From an uncultured Acetatifactor sp. (GTDB lineage Bacteria; Bacillota; Clostridia; Lachnospirales; Lachnospiraceae), in contig CAKRRU010000012.1 in assembly GCA_934394515.1 (NCBI GenBank), forward strand, positions 1-36,580: 36,580 bases of DNA, read 5' to 3'. The notes below the pieces were generated by a model, which searched no databases, was not told the origin of the DNA, and worked only from the letters and a program-made list of their open reading frames with translations. Below are positions 17,687 to 24,976 of this stretch, in pieces. The position numbers and the translations under genes were made by a program. The first letter of the stretch is position 1. Each line of letters starts with the position of its first letter.

Positions 17687-19039
17687 TTATACTCTGTCAT
17701 TCTCATCAAAAGGATCTCCACACTCCGGACAAAATTTAGGAGGATGTGCGGGGTCTTCCGGCTCCCAGCCGCATTTATCACATTTATAGATTGGAGCGCC
17801 TTCCGGCTTCTTTGCTCCGCATTCCGTACAGAACCTGCCCTGGTTCACTGCTCCGCAGCTACAGGTCCAGCCGGCTTCAGAGGGCTTCGGTGCGCCACAC
17901 TCGGCACAGAATTTACCGCGGTTATCTGTTTTGCCGCAGCTGCAGGTCCAGCCCAGAATGGGTGCCTGCATATGAGGCTGTTCGGGAGCCTGTGCGGCTG
18001 CCTGCTGCATACCCATGCCGTTCTGCTGTGCATCCATCTGATACAGCTGTCCGGCATTGATACCGCCTACCATATTGGCCATGTTCATGCCTGCGAATGC
18101 CATCATGGGACCTGTGGAGGTATTGGATGCTGCCATCTTCATAGCTTCAGCCTGTGCGGCAGTCATGGTAGCTGCTGCCATTCCGGTATTACGAAGCACT
18201 GCGGTTCTCTGCAGATCTGCGATTGTCTTCGCATCTTCATCGGGGATCTTCGCAGAATTAATGTTGATCGTAACGATCTCAATACCGCGAAGCTTGGTCC
18301 ACAGATCGGAAAGTTCTTCCTTCAGGGCTTCTGTCAGTTCCTCGGTATGTGCGGGAATCTCACTGGGACGCACACCCTGTGCGGAGATCTTGGCAAGTGC
18401 GGGCTGCAATGCAGTCAGCAGTTCTGCTTTCATCTTTGCCACCAGTTCGTTTCTGGTATAAGCTTCGGTCACATTACCGCATACATTTTTATAGAATAAC
18501 AGGGGATCTACCAGATGGAAGGAATACTCACCGTTACATCTTAAGGAAGTATCCAGATCCAGTCCGATGTTTTTATCGATGACGCGGAAAGGAATCGGGC
18601 TTGCCGTACCGAAGAGATTGTTCATAACTTCCTTGATATTGAAGAAGTAAACTCTCTGATCCTTTGCCGCATTACCGCCAAAAGTAAAACGCTTTCCGAT
18701 ATTGGAAAATGTATTTTTAACGTTCTCGCCAAGGCTTCCGTAGAATAAGCTGGGCTCTGTGGAAGCATCATATACGAATTCACCGGCATCCGCACAGAAC
18801 TCCACGATTCCGCCCTGATCCACGATGATCATACACTGTCCTTCGTTGACTGCTACGATGGAACCGTTGGAGATAATGTTCTCCACGCCCTTGGTATTGC
18901 TGTTGCGTCCGTTGGTCACACGCTGCTGTCCTTTTACCACCAGTACGTCATTGGAAAGGGCATCACAATAGAAATACTCTCTCCACTGGTCAGCCATCAT
19001 GCTGCTGACTGCATCTTTTGCTGCTCTGATTAAACCCAT
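17687..19039 (-). CDS. SPFH domain / zinc-ribbon protein (YdjI-like)
   Basis: This 450-residue protein opens with MGLIRAAKDAVSSMMADQWREYFYCD, the hallmark of the YdjI-type SPFH family (also annotated as virion-core-protein-like). The SPFH region spans about 35-290, then an Ala/Met/Gln-rich stretch (about 290-355) leads to three zinc ribbons: WTCSCGK to CAECG, WTCSCGAV to CTECG, and YKCDKCG to CPECG. In Bacillus, YdjI takes part in the envelope-stress response with PspA and YdjH; that role here is inference. GGAGGTG precedes the ATG. It is followed by the Tim44-like gene after about 110 bp that contain a hairpin. Confidence 0.85.
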   Translation of the reverse strand: MGLIRAAKDAVSSMMADQWREYFYCDALSNDVLVVKGQQRVTNGRNSNTKGVENIISNGSIVAVNEGQCMIIVDQGGIVEFCADAGEFVYDASTEPSLFYGSLGENVKNTFSNIGKRFTFGGNAAKDQRVYFFNIKEVMNNLFGTASPIPFRVIDKNIGLDLDTSLRCNGEYSFHLVDPLLFYKNVCGNVTEAYTRNELVAKMKAELLTALQPALAKISAQGVRPSEIPAHTEELTEALKEELSDLWTKLRGIEIVTININSAKIPDEDAKTIADLQRTAVLRNTGMAAATMTAAQAEAMKMAASNTSTGPMMAFAGMNMANMVGGINAGQLYQMDAQQNGMGMQQAAAQAPEQPHMQAPILGWTCSCGKTDNRGKFCAECGAPKPSEAGWTCSCGAVNQGRFCTECGAKKPEGAPIYKCDKCGWEPEDPAHPPKFCPECGDPFDENDRV

Positions 19040-19092
19040 TACCGCACCTCCGTTTTATATATGAAAAATCTGTTCTTTTTCACATCTCTTAC

Positions 19093-19121
19093 ATTTTAGC
19101 AAATTTTACACATTCCCTCAA
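19093..19121 (-). promoter_or_regulatory. Promoter of the SPFH gene
   Basis: On the minus strand there is a -35 TTGAGG (19116-19121), a 17-bp spacer and a -10 TAAAAT (19093-19098), about 55 bp upstream of the SPFH start. Confidence 0.6.
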
Positions 19122-19190
19122 CTGCTTTTCACAAAATATCACCAATATCATCAATTTTTCTTTACAATGTGTTTCTTTTCCACTAAACTG

Positions 19191-19202
19191 TCTTACGTAA
19201 GA
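19191..19202. promoter_or_regulatory. Perfect 12-bp palindrome between the SPFH and HTH genes
   Basis: TCTTACGTAAGA is a perfect inverted repeat in the 272-bp divergent intergenic region. It lies about 70 bp upstream of the SPFH -35 element and about 110 bp upstream of the HTH start. A regulator-binding site is plausible, for instance for the adjacent HTH protein, but there is no direct evidence. Confidence 0.35.
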
Positions 19203-19311
19203 TGTGACACAACCATTCAGAGCCTTTTTCATTCCGGCACTTTATATAAATCCGCCGGCCGGGTTCCGAATCGTTATGAATCCATAATATACGAAAAGGA
19301 AACGAAATAAA

Positions 19312-19809
19312 ATGGGTAAAAAAGCTACAAAAGCCGCTGATAATATGTACTATCTCGCACGTTGCGAGGCTGCCGGGTCGAATCCCGACTTCAGCAGCCG
19401 CGAAAAAGCTGCCGAACTGGTCGGTATCGACCGTACCAGACTGGCCAGGATCGAACTGGATACCATTGCTCCCTATCCCGAAGAAGTCAAGGCCATGGCA
19501 GATGCCTACAACACGCCGGAACTGTGCAACTCCTACTGTGCCAAAGAATGTCTCTTAGGACGCAACAGCGTATCCGAGGTGGATATCGTGGACTTTGACA
19601 GACTGGCATTAAAAGTACTCGGTTCCCTGAAAGACATCGATACGCTCCGTGCCTCCCTGATCGCCATTTCCGAAGACGGGGTCATCTCCGAAGACGAACG
19701 TCCGGCATTCCAGGATATCCTGGATTCCCTGGAGAAGATCAGCACCAACGCCAAAGCACTGAAGCTCTGGGCGATCAAAAATATACACATCAAGGAGGAG
19801 GATGTTTAA
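19312..19809 (+). CDS. Helix-turn-helix XRE-like regulator
   Basis: This 165-residue protein has an N-terminal HTH (about residues 10-70). REKAAELVGIDRTRLARIE is the helix-turn-helix and TIAPYPEEVKAMADAYN closes the XRE-type fold. A short Cys-containing link (CNSYCAKECLLG) and an alpha-helical C-terminal half (about 85-160) follow; the latter could mediate dimerisation. The Cys cluster could bind a metal or sense redox, but this is speculative. AAGGA about 10 bp upstream supports the ATG. It is divergent from the SPFH gene, with a 12-bp palindrome between. Confidence 0.75.
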   Translation: MGKKATKAADNMYYLARCEAAGSNPDFSSREKAAELVGIDRTRLARIELDTIAPYPEEVKAMADAYNTPELCNSYCAKECLLGRNSVSEVDIVDFDRLALKVLGSLKDIDTLRASLIAISEDGVISEDERPAFQDILDSLEKISTNAKALKLWAIKNIHIKEEDV

Positions 19810-19815
19810 TCCTCC
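19797..19815 (+). terminator. Weak terminator-like hairpin at the end of the HTH gene
   Basis: GGAGGAT (19797-19803) pairs with ATCCTCC (19809-19815) around the stop codon, followed by CCCTTT rather than a proper T-run. It may slow or partly end transcription ahead of the convergent binding-protein gene. Confidence 0.4.
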
Positions 19816-19879
19816 CCCTTTCAAAGACTCATTTTACCACTGCATCAATTCTTCTTTCGTTTCTCTGTCATTCAGGATC

Positions 19880-20917
19880 TCATTTTTCTGCCGCTTTCTG
19901 TGCAAATTCCGTATTTACCAGTGTTTCATAAGGCACTCTCTCCTTCAGCACATCGGAATCCTCCAGAATATTCTGCAACAGATCAAATGCATCCTTTTGG
20001 AAGATCAGATCTTCTTTCCAGGTATCCTGCCCCTGATAACGTGCTACGATTGTCGTCAGTGTATCACTTTCCGTCCCGGCAAACTGTGGTGCAATGCATT
20101 TGGCAATTTCCTCTGCGCTGTGCTCCCTCACATAGTTCATACCCTGTTGTAAGGCGTCGGTGAAAGCCTGAATGGTTTCCGCATTTTGTTCCAGATAGCT
20201 CTTTTTTGCCGAAAAAGAAGTGTAGGGTACATAACCGGATTCTTCTCCCAGCGAAGCCACAACGTATCCGTCCCCTTTTTGCTCCAGTAACGTTGCATGC
20301 GGCTCAAATTCCACGGTAAAATCTCCCTGTCCACCGGAAAAAGCTACTGCCGTGGAACCGAAATCAATACTCTGATCAATCGTAAGATCCGTTTTCGGAT
20401 CGATACTTTGCTTTTCCAGAATATATTCAAATACCATTTCCGGCATGCCTCCGGCTCTGCCTCCCAGAACCGTTTTCCCTTTCAGCATATCCCACCTAAA
20501 ATCATCTATCGGTTCTCTCGCCACCAGGAAATTCCCCGCGCGCTGTGTCAGCTGTGCAAAGTTCACAACATAATCTTCCGTGCCTCCGGCATAAGTGTAG
20601 ATTGTACTCTCGCTGCCCATGAATCCGATATCCGCTTCTCCGGTGAGTACCGCCGTCATTGTCTTATCCGCACCGAATCCGGTGACCAGCTCCAGGTCAA
20701 TTCCGGCATCGGAAAAGTAGCCTTCCTCGATGGCCACATACATAGGCGCATAAAAAACAGAGTGGGCTACTTCATTGAGCACCACTCTGGTCTTCTTTGC
20801 CCCACCTGTCTGTCCGGCTTCCCCACAGCCTGTCAACGCAGGCAGTGCGAGCACCACGGCAAGTGCGGCCATAACTGTTTTTTTCGCAACACTTCTTTTT
20901 GCAAACGACTTTTTCAT
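19880..20917 (-). CDS. NMT1/SsuA-like ABC substrate-binding lipoprotein
   Basis: This 345-residue extracytoplasmic lipoprotein has a basic N-terminus, a hydrophobic stretch and the lipobox ALTGC with Cys31. The mature part follows the NMT1/THI5-like fold: NEVAHSVFYAPMYVAIEEGYF, VTGFGADKTMTAVLTGEADIGFMG, and GGRAGGMPEMVFEYIL. Such proteins bind thiamin precursors, sulfonates, nitrate-like or other small ligands. The ligand cannot be assigned. No permease or ATPase gene is next to it, which is unusual. GGGAGAAG is the ribosome binding site, and it is complementary to a segment of its own 96-bp leader. Confidence 0.85.
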   Translation of the reverse strand: MKKSFAKRSVAKKTVMAALAVVLALPALTGCGEAGQTGGAKKTRVVLNEVAHSVFYAPMYVAIEEGYFSDAGIDLELVTGFGADKTMTAVLTGEADIGFMGSESTIYTYAGGTEDYVVNFAQLTQRAGNFLVAREPIDDFRWDMLKGKTVLGGRAGGMPEMVFEYILEKQSIDPKTDLTIDQSIDFGSTAVAFSGGQGDFTVEFEPHATLLEQKGDGYVVASLGEESGYVPYTSFSAKKSYLEQNAETIQAFTDALQQGMNYVREHSAEEIAKCIAPQFAGTESDTLTTIVARYQGQDTWKEDLIFQKDAFDLLQNILEDSDVLKERVPYETLVNTEFAQKAAEK

Positions 20918-20992
20918 AGCTTCTCCCTTTCTATAGTGATCGAGCGTTTAGGCGATCAGGCTATAGCTACATCCTATGTTTTGGGAGAAGTT
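20918..20992 (-). promoter_or_regulatory. Structured leader that can mask the binding-protein ribosome binding site
   Basis: Read on the minus strand, CTTCTCCC (20983-20990) is exactly complementary to the Shine-Dalgarno segment GGGAGAAG (20920-20927). Inside it, CTATAG (20961-20966) pairs with CTATAG (20931-20936) and GATCG/CGATC (20953-20957, 20938-20942) stacks above a 10-nt loop. The whole forms one extended hairpin directly before the start codon. Translational control is inferred; no known riboswitch consensus was recognised. Confidence 0.6.
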
Positions 20993-21013
20993 TCTGTGCC
21001 TGTCTCTGCAAAA

Positions 21014-21433
21014 TTACAGGTTTGCTTTGATCTTATCGATCATCTCCTGATATTCCGCATCGGTCAGCAAAGTCTTGCCGGGGTTCATCTCAAAGGTGCC
21101 GCCCCACTCAAAACCGTCCTTATACTTCGGGCACAGATGCATATGCAGATGACAGCCTGTGTCACCGTAAGCACCATAATTCAGTTTATCGGGATGGAAC
21201 GCTGCATGGATGGCTTTTGCCGCATGTGCCACGTCTTCGAAGAACAGTCTTCTCTCTTCCTCACTGATATCCACGATTTCGCTGACATGATCCTTATACG
21301 CCACGATGCATCTGCCGGGATGGCTCTGCTCCTTAAACAGGATCAGGCTGCTCACCTTCAGGTCACAGATGAAAATGCCGAACTTATCCAGCAATTCCCC
21401 TCTCATACAATATCCACAATTTGCGTCTTTCAT
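21014..21433 (-). CDS. HIT family nucleotide hydrolase/transferase
   Basis: This 139-residue protein carries the histidine triad HLHMHLCPK with the catalytic His, plus HPGRCIVAYKDHVSEIVDIS in the N-terminal half, as in Hint-like purine nucleoside phosphoramidases. CGYCMRG near the N-terminus may bind zinc. The physiological substrate is unknown. AGGAGAACAA precedes the ATG. It lies downstream of the PHP phosphoesterase gene on the same strand, after 68 bp. Confidence 0.88.
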   Translation of the reverse strand: MKDANCGYCMRGELLDKFGIFICDLKVSSLILFKEQSHPGRCIVAYKDHVSEIVDISEEERRLFFEDVAHAAKAIHAAFHPDKLNYGAYGDTGCHLHMHLCPKYKDGFEWGGTFEMNPGKTLLTDAEYQEMIDKIKANL

Positions 21434-21501
21434 TTGTTCTCCTATCCGCCCTTCCAGGCATGCCGTAATACGGCTTTCTCGGTTCTTCGACCGTTTGTCA
21501 G

Positions 21502-22260
21502 CTATCGTGTTATGTTGATCAGTTTATGAATGTTCTCGGGATCGTAATTTAATACCAGTTCCTTCGGAAAACCGATTTCGCGCATCAGTGCTTCCGCTTC
21601 CGTAAACTTACCGACCGCATAACAGATATGGCTGTCTGTCCCCATTATAACAGGTTGTCCGTACTTCATGCAAGTCTTTAAGAGTTCTGTGATATTATCT
21701 CTGCCGCCCTTTCTGGAGGACTTCGGATTTAATGAAGCATTGTTCACTTCCAGTGCGACCTGTGCCTCCTTTGCCTCCCTCACCAGCAGATCGTAATCCA
21801 ACGGGAATCTGCCGTCATCCGGGTGCCCCAGGATTTTCACATACGGGTTCCGGAATCCTCTGACAGAGGCCATTGTGTTTTCCTTACGGCTTCCCGGGGT
21901 AACTGCAAAAATATGAAGGCTCGCTATCGCGTAATCCATTTTTTGCAGATAACGTTCCTCCAGATCCAATGTTCCGTTTATGTCACTGATATTTGCTTCC
22001 ACGCCGCACAACAGACGTAACCTTCCGCCCTCCACGGGCATTACTTTGTCTGTATTGTCCACATAATCATATTCTCTGGGAATCACTTTGTAATTGCCGA
22101 AAAAGAATTCATGCGGGCCGCCGGGTGCGCTTGGACCATGTTCACTCATTCCGAGGTATCGAAGTCCGGCCGCCATTGCCGATTCTATATTTTCCTTTAA
22201 CGTACTATACGCATGCCCTGCTACCAGAGTATGCGTATGCAGATCCATCATTGCTTTCAT
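21502..22260 (-). CDS. PHP-domain phosphoesterase (YcdX-like)
   Basis: This 252-residue protein has the PHP metal motifs in order: DLHTHT, SEHGPS, E in CGVEANIS, ASLH, GHPDDGR and TDSH near the C-terminus. The overall layout matches YcdX, a trinuclear-zinc phosphatase, and the short PHP hydrolases of Firmicutes. The substrate is not known. AAGGGG precedes the ATG, 11 bp after the DUF1836 stop. It is probably co-transcribed with DUF1836 and the HIT protein. Confidence 0.88.
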   Translation of the reverse strand: MKAMMDLHTHTLVAGHAYSTLKENIESAMAAGLRYLGMSEHGPSAPGGPHEFFFGNYKVIPREYDYVDNTDKVMPVEGGRLRLLCGVEANISDINGTLDLEERYLQKMDYAIASLHIFAVTPGSRKENTMASVRGFRNPYVKILGHPDDGRFPLDYDLLVREAKEAQVALEVNNASLNPKSSRKGGRDNITELLKTCMKYGQPVIMGTDSHICYAVGKFTEAEALMREIGFPKELVLNYDPENIHKLINITR

Positions 22261-22271
22261 TTGATGACCCC

Positions 22272-22913
22272 TTATTGATTTTTCTTCTTATGGGACTCCT
22301 TCTCCGGAGTCTGTGCTTTCTGCGAATCCGCCAGTTCGTTCACCAGCTGTTCCACGAGCATTTTCTTCATGTAAACGTCAAAACTTAACAGACAGATCAG
22401 GGCGAATTTCTGTAAAAACTCCTGCTCCTGTCCGGTCACCCCCGCAAAAGAATTCCCTGCTCTGTGGAATTTCTCCACAACATCTTTTTTCAGGTACTCT
22501 AACTGCTCCTTCTCCAGAGATACAACTTCCTTGTAGACGCTTTCGAGATCAAACTCCTGACCATTCTGGAAATACCGCTCTGTCAGCGGCTGTAAAAGTG
22601 TCTGGATCTCATTCATGGGAATGACACCTTTATAGTAGTAAATGAAAATGAGCAGTAACACATGCTCTTTGGAATATTTCTTTTTTACCGGCGGAGGCAG
22701 CAGATCGTTCTTCGCATAATTATTGATCATGGTCTTGGTCAGCGCATGGTCTTCCGTCTGGGGACGGACTGCGGAACGAAGTTTTCTGTCCATAAAGGTC
22801 AGCACCTGATCCATATACAGATCAATATTCGGAATATCTTCCGATTTGATATATTCTACTTTCTCCAGACTCTGTAAGATCGTCTGAAGTAATTCTTCTG
22901 TTGTTGCTGCCAT
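22272..22913 (-). CDS. DUF1836 protein
   Basis: This 213-residue protein is mainly helical. The part with VEYIKSEDIPNIDLYMDQVLTFM, LTKTMINNYAKNDLLPPP, KYSKEHVLLLIFIYYYKGV and the following helices matches DUF1836, which has a MerR-like winged-helix N-terminal part (so DNA binding is plausible). The Lys-rich end (SHKKKNQ) fits nucleic-acid contact. An AGGA site precedes the ATG. It is the first annotated gene of a transcript that starts at a perfect sigma-A promoter about 205 bp upstream and runs through a repeat-rich leader. Confidence 0.8.
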   Translation of the reverse strand: MAATTEELLQTILQSLEKVEYIKSEDIPNIDLYMDQVLTFMDRKLRSAVRPQTEDHALTKTMINNYAKNDLLPPPVKKKYSKEHVLLLIFIYYYKGVIPMNEIQTLLQPLTERYFQNGQEFDLESVYKEVVSLEKEQLEYLKKDVVEKFHRAGNSFAGVTGQEQEFLQKFALICLLSFDVYMKKMLVEQLVNELADSQKAQTPEKESHKKKNQ

Positions 22914-22951
22914 AATATTCCTGCTGTCCTTTCTGTTCCCTCGGTTAAAAC

Positions 22952-23062
22952 AACTCGGGAACCCGCGCTCCTCGCTTTATCGTCTGCTTCGCAGACGGTT
23001 CTGGTTATATTAACTCGAGAACCCGCGCTTCGCGCTCCATCGTCTGCTTCGCAGACGGTTCT
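22952..23062. repeat. Two tandem 51-bp structured repeats (60-bp period)
   Basis: The units at 22952-23002 and 23012-23062 match at 46 of 51 positions. Both contain the palindrome CGTCTGCTTCGCAGACG, and the outer arms GAACC and GGTTC can pair. The second unit adds a perfect CGCG-CTT-CGCG hairpin, so it can fold as two arms on a closing stem. They lie in the untranslated leader of the DUF1836 gene. The palindromic design resembles REP/BIME-type elements, but the class is not identified. Confidence 0.8.
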
Positions 23063-23070
23063 CTCGTTAG

Positions 23071-23126
23071 TAGCCACAGGAAAACAAATATCTGCTTCGC
23101 AGCTACTTGTTTTCCTCATGTGGCTA
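23071..23126. repeat. Long hairpin with CTGCTTCGCAG tip
   Basis: TAGCCACA (23071-23078) pairs with TGTGGCTA (23119-23126) and GGAAAACAA (23079-23087) with TTGTTTTCC (23107-23115). The tip is the palindrome CTGCTTCGCAG (23092-23102), the same core as in the neighbouring tandem repeats. The predicted transcription start for DUF1836 falls near its right edge. Confidence 0.8.
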
Positions 23127-23154
23127 TTATATAGTATTCAAAACTACATGTCAA
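23126..23154 (-). promoter_or_regulatory. Perfect-consensus sigma-A promoter for DUF1836-PHP-HIT
   Basis: On the minus strand the -35 is TTGACA (23149-23154), the spacer 17 bp and the -10 TATAAT (23126-23131), an exact match to consensus. Transcription would begin near 23119 and give a leader of about 205 nt. Confidence 0.85.
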
Positions 23155-23208
23155 CAGCTGCCCATTTTATCTTGTTCTGAAATTATGAAGATTTTATAAC
23201 TATTTTGC

Positions 23209-23243
23209 TTCACATCTTTACTTTACAACTTTAGTATGCTAAA
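23209..23243 (+). promoter_or_regulatory. yerC promoter with overlapping palindrome
   Basis: A possible -35 TTCACA (23209-23214), 17-bp spacer and -10 TAGTAT (23232-23237) precede yerC. The imperfect palindrome TTTAGTATGCTAAA (23230-23243) covers the -10. Since YerC is a TrpR-like DNA-binding protein, this may be an autoregulatory operator. This is inference from position only. Confidence 0.4.
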
Positions 23244-23294
23244 ATATCAATAGTTGCGTTGTATTCATTACAACTATGGAAAGGTGTGTCGACA

Positions 23295-23600
23295 ATGAAT
23301 AAAAAAATCAAAACGGACGCGGTAGATTCTCTGTTTGATGCAGTGTTATGTCTACAGTCCCGGGAGGAATGTTACAGCTTTTTCGAAGACCTGTGTACTG
23401 TCAATGAACTGCTTTCTTTGTCTCAGCGCTTCGAAGTGGCCGCCATGCTGAAAGACGGCAAGACGTATCTGGAGATTGCGGAAAAGACTGGAGCTTCCAC
23501 CGCTACCATCAGCCGTGTAAACCGTTCTTTAAACTACGGCAACGATGGTTATGAACTGGTATTCGGACGTATGGAGAAGAAAGATCCGGAACAGGATTAG
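23295..23600 (+). CDS. yerC: YerC/YecD family TrpR-like regulator
   Basis: This 101-residue protein matches the TrpR superfamily: ECYSFFEDLCTVNELLSLSQRFEVAAML, then the helix-turn-helix KTYLEIAEKTGASTATISRVNRSL, then GNDGYELVF. YerC/YecD proteins lack an assigned ligand; the tryptophan-binding role of TrpR should not be assumed. The ATG at 23295 follows AAGGTG; an in-frame start at 23259 lies in the promoter region. It is divergent from the DUF1836 operon and ends at a bidirectional terminator. Confidence 0.88.
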   Translation: MNKKIKTDAVDSLFDAVLCLQSREECYSFFEDLCTVNELLSLSQRFEVAAMLKDGKTYLEIAEKTGASTATISRVNRSLNYGNDGYELVFGRMEKKDPEQD

Positions 23601-23608
23601 TACCGGAT

Positions 23609-23665
23609 AAAAAAGGGATATGGAAAGCACTCTTCAAAAAGTGTTTCTCCATATCCCTCTTTTTA
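23609..23665. terminator. Bidirectional terminator between yerC and bactofilin
   Basis: GGGATATGG (23615-23623) pairs with CCATATCCC (23649-23657), with an inner CACT/AGTG stem, an A-run before it and a T-run after it. It can end transcripts arriving from either side. Confidence 0.9.
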
Positions 23666-23674
23666 TCTATCCTC

Positions 23675-24199
23675 TTATGCTTCGTTTGTTTCCGTTGCCG
23701 GTGTTTCTGTAGTTTGGACAGTTTCTGCTGTCTCCAGATTCTCTCTCTTTTCTTCCTCTTCCACTTCCTTCAGAGCCTCGGCAATGGCTGCCTTGGCGCT
23801 CTTACGTCCGGCACGGACTGCTTTGGCCGTTCTTGCCTTGCCCTTTTTATCGGGAACTGTCTGATTCATATCGACCTTGCCCTGGAACACGGCATGCTCA
23901 TCAATAACGATCACCTGTGTGGTAATATCTCCCAGCACTTTTGCGGAAGCTGTCAGCTCTGCCTTCTCCGGTGCGCTGATGTTTCCCGTTACTTCTCCGC
24001 CGATCAGAACGGTGGTCGCCTGTACATCTCCGGTAACCACACTGCCTGCTCCCAGGATCAGATTTCCGGTCACTGTTACATTTCCGCCGATCTTACCGTC
24101 GATCCTTGCGGAACCGTCCAGCGTAAAATCTCCGTTCAGTTCTGCTCCGGCACCGATCAATGTACTCATTTTTGTATCTGCATTCTTTTTTCCTAACAT
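23675..24199 (-). CDS. Bactofilin (polymer-forming cytoskeletal protein)
   Basis: This 174-residue protein has a short N-terminal tail, then the bactofilin beta-helix (about residues 12-110): STLIGAGAELNGDFTLDGSARIDGKIGG, then repeated GNLILGAGSVVTGDV and AKVLGDITT turns. A Lys/Ala-rich and acidic C-terminal tail follows. Bactofilins self-assemble into filaments without nucleotide and guide envelope enzymes. The ATG at 24199 is preferred, with GGAAG upstream; a TTG at 24223 gives an 8-residue longer form. It lies 24 bp after the M23-like gene, its usual genomic partner. Confidence 0.92.
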   Translation of the reverse strand: MLGKKNADTKMSTLIGAGAELNGDFTLDGSARIDGKIGGNVTVTGNLILGAGSVVTGDVQATTVLIGGEVTGNISAPEKAELTASAKVLGDITTQVIVIDEHAVFQGKVDMNQTVPDKKGKARTAKAVRAGRKSAKAAIAEALKEVEEEEKRENLETAETVQTTETPATETNEA

Positions 24200-24223
24200 G
24201 TAATCTTCCAAACCTTTCCGCAA

Positions 24224-24949
24224 TCAACCGCTGATTGCAAGCATATCCATCGGATTGATATAATTTCCGTCCTTCTGCATCTGGTATCCGAGATCTGTGT
24301 TGTCCTCACTGATCACAAACAATGTGGTTCCCTGCACTACGGAGTCACCGGTAGTCACCGTGGCATCTCCTTTGTTCCGGTAGATGGTAATATAGCCGTT
24401 ACCATGATCGACCCAGACGCTGTGTCCATAGGTCTCATCATCATTTACCGCTATCACAGTACCGCTTGCCGCTGCAACAACTGTCGTACCCACCGATGCA
24501 TGGAAAATGCACATAGGGTCACCTTCCGACACTTCCTCCATGGAAGCGGATCCCGTCAGAGGGAATTCCGTAGGAAGGCTCTGTTTCTCCAACGTTGCGG
24601 ACAATTCACTCTCACTCTGTACCTTCTGGCTTACCGTATCACTTAAAATCTGTATTTCTTCTGCCTGTTCTGTCACCTGAGCTTCCAGTTTACTGTTCTG
24701 CTCACTCAGCGTCTGATTCTCCTCTTCCAGCGCCACGACCTGTTCACGGCTTCGTCTGCTGGCGTTCTCCCACAGTTGTCCTTCGTAGATAAAGTAACCG
24801 ATCAATCCACCGATCAGTATGCAAAGCAGCAGCACCACTGCCTCCACGATCCATGCCCGTACGCGGATCTGCTTTACATTGGCATCTGCTGCGTCTGACG
24901 TAAGGATCAGCACATGGTTCAATCCACGCTTATGTTTACGTCCTTTCAT
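24224..24949 (-). CDS. M23-like (LytM) domain protein, probably inactive
   Basis: This 241-residue protein has a basic N-terminus, one membrane helix (about residues 32-58), a coiled coil (about 65-125) and a C-terminal LytM/M23 domain (about 140-235, with VVAAASGTVIAVNDDETYGHSVWVDHGNGYITIY). The zinc ligands of active M23 enzymes are missing. The HxxxD site reads HASVG, and the HxH site, usually TxYaH, reads TIYRN. It is therefore likely a regulator or scaffold rather than a peptidoglycan hydrolase. GGAGGTGAC sets the ATG at 24949. Pairing with the downstream bactofilin matches known bactofilin-M23 partnerships. Confidence 0.85.
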   Translation of the reverse strand: MKGRKHKRGLNHVLILTSDAADANVKQIRVRAWIVEAVVLLLCILIGGLIGYFIYEGQLWENASRRSREQVVALEEENQTLSEQNSKLEAQVTEQAEEIQILSDTVSQKVQSESELSATLEKQSLPTEFPLTGSASMEEVSEGDPMCIFHASVGTTVVAAASGTVIAVNDDETYGHSVWVDHGNGYITIYRNKGDATVTTGDSVVQGTTLFVISEDNTDLGYQMQKDGNYINPMDMLAISG

Positions 24950-24976
24950 AGAGTCACCTCCGCTAAATATCAACCC

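Noticed and set aside
17572..17781. Short minus-strand frame between the SPFH and Tim44-like genes
   Set aside because: It overlaps the SPFH C-terminal zinc ribbon and a hairpin, and has no convincing start site.
20918..21013. TPP riboswitch ahead of the NMT1-like gene
   Set aside because: The CTGAGA and GGATAATGCCAGCG hallmarks are absent, so thiamin control is not supported.
20297..21529. 410-codon plus-strand frame
   Set aside because: It is antisense to the binding-protein and HIT genes and lacks a ribosome binding site or domain.
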